Assembly: GCF_021191705.1 (NCBI RefSeq)
Contig: NZ_JAIWPU010000003.1
Coordinates: 62,001 to 126,000, forward strand
Direction: 5' to 3'
DNA from: Proluteimonas flavola
Lineage (GTDB): Bacteria > Pseudomonadota > Gammaproteobacteria > Xanthomonadales > Xanthomonadaceae
Length of the DNA stretch: 64,000 nucleotides
The notes beneath the pieces are model-generated. The model was not told the origin of the DNA. It ran no database searches and saw only the letters and a program-made list of their open reading frames with translations. The stretch's first letter is position 1; every line of letters begins with the position of its first letter. The translations under genes were made by a program, and so were the position numbers. Positions 61,736 through 64,000 of the stretch are shown one piece after another.

Positions 61736-62746
61736 GTGACTGCCCAGCCGGTCGAACTCGAGCTGCACAACGAACCCTTGCCGCTGTCCGCGCCGTTCCG
61801 GATTGCCGGGCACGTGTTCTCGGCCATGCCGGCGACGGTGGCGACCCTGCGCGCCGGCGCGCATGTCGGACGCGGCGAAGGCGCCGGCGTCTACTACACG
61901 GGCGATCATCCCGACACGATGCTGGCCACACTGGAGGCGATGCGGCCACGCATCGAGGCGGGGCTGGATCGCGAGACGCTGCGCACGCTGCTGCCCGCCG
62001 GCGGCGCCCGCAATGCGCTCGACGCCGCGTTGTGGGAGCTCGAATCGCAGCAGACCGGCGTGCCGGTGTGGCGACTCGCAGGCCTCGATGGCATGCGCCC
62101 GCTGCTCACCACATTCACCGTCGGCGCCGACGATCCCGCCGTCATGGCCGATCGCGCCGCGGCGTATACGCAGGCGCGCGCGCTGAAGCTGAAGCTGACC
62201 GGCGACGTGGACCTCGACGCGGCGCGCGTGCGCGCGGTGCGCGCGCGTTGTCCGGCGGTGTGGATCGGCGTCGACGCCAACCAGGGCTACGACGGCGCGA
62301 CGCTGCCGGCGCTGCTGCCGGCCCTGCTGGAGGCGGGCGTGTCGCTGCTGGAGCAGCCCTGCGTCCGCGACCGCGAACACGCACTCGACGGCATTGCGCG
62401 CGCGCTGCCGTTCGCCGCGGACGAAAGCATCCTCGACCTCGCCGAACTCGAAGCGCGTCACCACCACTTCGACGTGATCAATATCAAGCTCGACAAATGC
62501 GGCGGCCTGACCGAAGGGCTGCTGATGGCGCGTCGCGCGCGCGCGCTCGGCAAGCGCGTGATGGTCGGCAACATGTGCGGCACCAGCCTGGCGGCGGCGC
62601 CGGCGTTCGTGCTCGGCCAGTTCTGCGATGTCGTGGATCTGGATGGCCCGATCTTCCTCAAGCAGGACCGCACGCCGTCGGTGCGCTACACCGACGGCTA
62701 CATCTGGTGCGGCGACGAGGTCTGGGGGCCGTCGGCGACGACATGA
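61736..62746 (+). CDS. Dipeptide epimerase (L-Ala-D/L-Glu type, enolase superfamily)
   Basis: Enolase-superfamily enzyme of 336 residues. Acid-base Lys pair in LKLKLTGD, metal ligands Asp (VDANQGYDG), Glu (LLEQPC) and Asp (AADES), second base Lys in INIKLDKCGG, and the specificity loop near GNMCGTSLA. The set matches the dipeptide epimerase branch (YcjG/YkfB), which inverts the alpha-carbon of the second residue, as in L-Ala-D-Glu from murein. GTG start at 61736 with GAGGA upstream. Its stop overlaps the transporter ATG (ATGA). Exact dipeptide preference cannot be read off. Confidence 0.92.
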   Translation: MTAQPVELELHNEPLPLSAPFRIAGHVFSAMPATVATLRAGAHVGRGEGAGVYYTGDHPDTMLATLEAMRPRIEAGLDRETLRTLLPAGGARNALDAALWELESQQTGVPVWRLAGLDGMRPLLTTFTVGADDPAVMADRAAAYTQARALKLKLTGDVDLDAARVRAVRARCPAVWIGVDANQGYDGATLPALLPALLEAGVSLLEQPCVRDREHALDGIARALPFAADESILDLAELEARHHHFDVINIKLDKCGGLTEGLLMARRARALGKRVMVGNMCGTSLAAAPAFVLGQFCDVVDLDGPIFLKQDRTPSVRYTDGYIWCGDEVWGPSATT

Positions 62747-64000
62747 GCAGCGTCGCCGACAAGACCTGGTTCGGCCAGCCGCGCGGGCTGACGATCCTGT
62801 TCCTGACCAACATGTGGGAGCTGTTCTCCTACTACGGCATGCGCACGCTGCTGGTCTATTACATGACCAAGCAGCTGCTGTTCGTGCAGGAGAAGGCGTC
62901 CTTCATCTACGGCGCGTATACGGCGATGGCGTACTTCACGCCGATCCTCGGCGGCGCCATCGCCGACCGCTGGCTGGGCAAGCGCAACGCCGTGATCCTC
63001 GGCGGCAGCATCATGGCCTTGGGGCATTTCGTGATGGCGTTCGAGCCGACGTTCTACATCGCCCTGGCCACCATCGCGCTCGGCAACGGCCTGTTCCTGC
63101 CGAGCCTGCCGAGCCAGATCAACGACCTCTACGCCGCCGACGATCCCCGACGCGGCCGCGCCTACAACGTCTACTACGTCGGCCTGAACATCGGCGGCTT
63201 CATGGCGCCGCTGGTGTGCGGCACGCTGGGCGAACTCTACGGCTGGCATTACGGCTTCGGCGCGGCCGGCATCGGCATGTTCATCGGCCTGCTGATCTAC
63301 GTGTCCGGCCGCCGCTACCTGCCGCCCGAGCCGGCGCGCAGCGTGGCGCGCGTGGCGGATGCGCAGGACGTGCGCGGCAACCATCGCAAGGTGTGGCTGT
63401 TGCTGCTCGGCGTCGGGATCGCCGCGACCATCTTCCGCGGCGCCTACGAACAGGTCGGCAACACGCTGCCGCTGTTGATCGACACCGGCGTGGACCGGAT
63501 GGTCGCGGGCGTCACCATTCCGATGACCTGGTTCCAGTCGCTGAATCCGTTGCTGGTGATCAGCATGACGCCGTTGCTGCTGCTGCACTGGCGGCGCCGC
63601 GCCGAGGCGGGGCACGAGACCGCACCTGCGCTGCGCATGGCGATCGGCGCGCTGATCGTGGCGGCCGCCTACGTGCTGCTGGCGACGGTGACGGCCTTCG
63701 CCGGCGACACCCGCATCGGCTGGCTGTGGCTGGTCGCGTTCTTCGTGATCCTGACGCTCGGCGAGCTCTACATCCTGCCGACCGGCCTGGGCCTGTTCGC
63801 CAAGCTCGCGCCGCCCCGGCTGGGCGCGACCACGGTGGCCTCGTGGTTTCTCGCGGTCTTCAGCGGCAGTCTGCTGGCGGGCCTGGTCGGCACGCTGTGG
63901 TCGAAGGCCAGCCATTCCGGTTTCTTCCTGCTGCTCGCCGGCCTGGCCGTCGTGGCCGCCATCTTGCTCTGGCGCCTGGATCGCCCGATCCGCGCCTTGC
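62743..64000 (+). CDS. POT/PTR-family proton-dependent oligopeptide transporter (3' end missing)
   Basis: Start of a major-facilitator peptide symporter; about 419 codons are inside the window and the frame is open at the edge. It begins MSSVADKTWFGQPRGLTILF. POT motifs are visible: FxxxxWExFSYYGMR (NMWELFSYYGMRTLL), the Glu/Arg-rich first helix, GGAIADRWLGKRNAV (the loop between helices 2 and 3), and GLNIGGFMAPLVCGTLGELYGWHYGFG. About ten membrane helices are present. Its ATG overlaps the epimerase stop, so it is the third gene of the dipeptide operon. It imports the di/tripeptides the other two enzymes would act on. Confidence 0.94.
   Translation, partial: MSSVADKTWFGQPRGLTILFLTNMWELFSYYGMRTLLVYYMTKQLLFVQEKASFIYGAYTAMAYFTPILGGAIADRWLGKRNAVILGGSIMALGHFVMAFEPTFYIALATIALGNGLFLPSLPSQINDLYAADDPRRGRAYNVYYVGLNIGGFMAPLVCGTLGELYGWHYGFGAAGIGMFIGLLIYVSGRRYLPPEPARSVARVADAQDVRGNHRKVWLLLLGVGIAATIFRGAYEQVGNTLPLLIDTGVDRMVAGVTIPMTWFQSLNPLLVISMTPLLLLHWRRRAEAGHETAPALRMAIGALIVAAAYVLLATVTAFAGDTRIGWLWLVAFFVILTLGELYILPTGLGLFAKLAPPRLGATTVASWFLAVFSGSLLAGLVGTLWSKASHSGFFLLLAGLAVVAAILLWRLDRPIRAL

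Overview
The window is very GC-rich chromosomal DNA of a gammaproteobacterium in the Xanthomonadaceae/Lysobacteraceae (Lysobacter/Luteimonas/Xanthomonas type). The evidence is a complete OleA-B-C-D set for head-to-head hydrocarbon synthesis, an Ax21-family outer-membrane protein, an E. coli-like MntR, the rhodanese-SecB-GpsA order, UbiJ-UbiB, a TonB receptor ending in Asn-Phe, and many short GC-rich intergenic hairpins. I see no phage, insertion sequence, CRISPR array, tRNA or rRNA. It reads as core genome cut into small operons, with intergenic repeats between them.

Layout. 1-1950 (minus): the start of an oxidoreductase-like small protein, a class A acid phosphatase and transaldolase. 2140-4233: a response regulator and a histidine kinase transcribed towards each other. 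4396-10298 (plus): a trimeric autotransporter adhesin, a secreted subtilase and a secreted M20 amidohydrolase. 10466-11482: oleA. 11591-14720 (minus): mipA, an OmpR-type regulator, a sensor kinase and a small coupled protein. 14909-21880: a manganese uptake operon (TonB receptor, thioredoxin, ABC importer) divergent from mntR, with an MntR-box palindrome inside the promoter. 22259-24567 (minus): heme oxygenase and a bacteriophytochrome with no kinase domain. 24727-25629: oleB. 25749-29078 (minus): a DUF4156 lipoprotein and a double-domain M16 peptidase. 29532-31556 (plus): an SDR, trmL and the Ax21-like protein. 31875-34462 (minus): gpsA, secB, a membrane rhodanese and a lipoprotein. 34540-40039: oleC, a membrane-bound winged-helix/TPR regulator, a serine hydrolase gene broken by an in-frame TGA, and oleD. 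40112-43980 (plus): DUF1328, ubiJ, ubiB and a META-domain lipoprotein. 44116-54560 (minus): a PEBP protein, a TPR-sulfotransferase, YheT-type hydrolase, acyltransferase, thioesterase, three tandem tiny proteins with a shared C-terminus, then a phospholipase D lipoprotein, YceI, SixA and an orphan ParA. 54984-58576: a small lipoprotein, an unknown exported protein and gamma-glutamyltransferase. 58765-64000: an XRE-cupin regulator divergent from a serine hydrolase / dipeptide epimerase / peptide transporter operon that runs off the window.

How the genes work together. OleA condenses two acyl-CoAs, OleD reduces the beta-keto acid, OleC makes the beta-lactone and OleB decarboxylates it to a long-chain olefin. 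Here the four genes keep their order and strand but spread over about 30 kb with unrelated operons between them. The manganese genes form a complete route from outer membrane to cytoplasm under one metal-sensing repressor. The right-end operon looks like recovery of (muro)peptides: import, peptide-directed serine hydrolase and Ala-Glu-type epimerisation.

The least explained item is the run of three small ORFs at 49857-50441. Each has its own Shine-Dalgarno and all end in Arg-Phe-Arg-(Ile/Val)-Ala.
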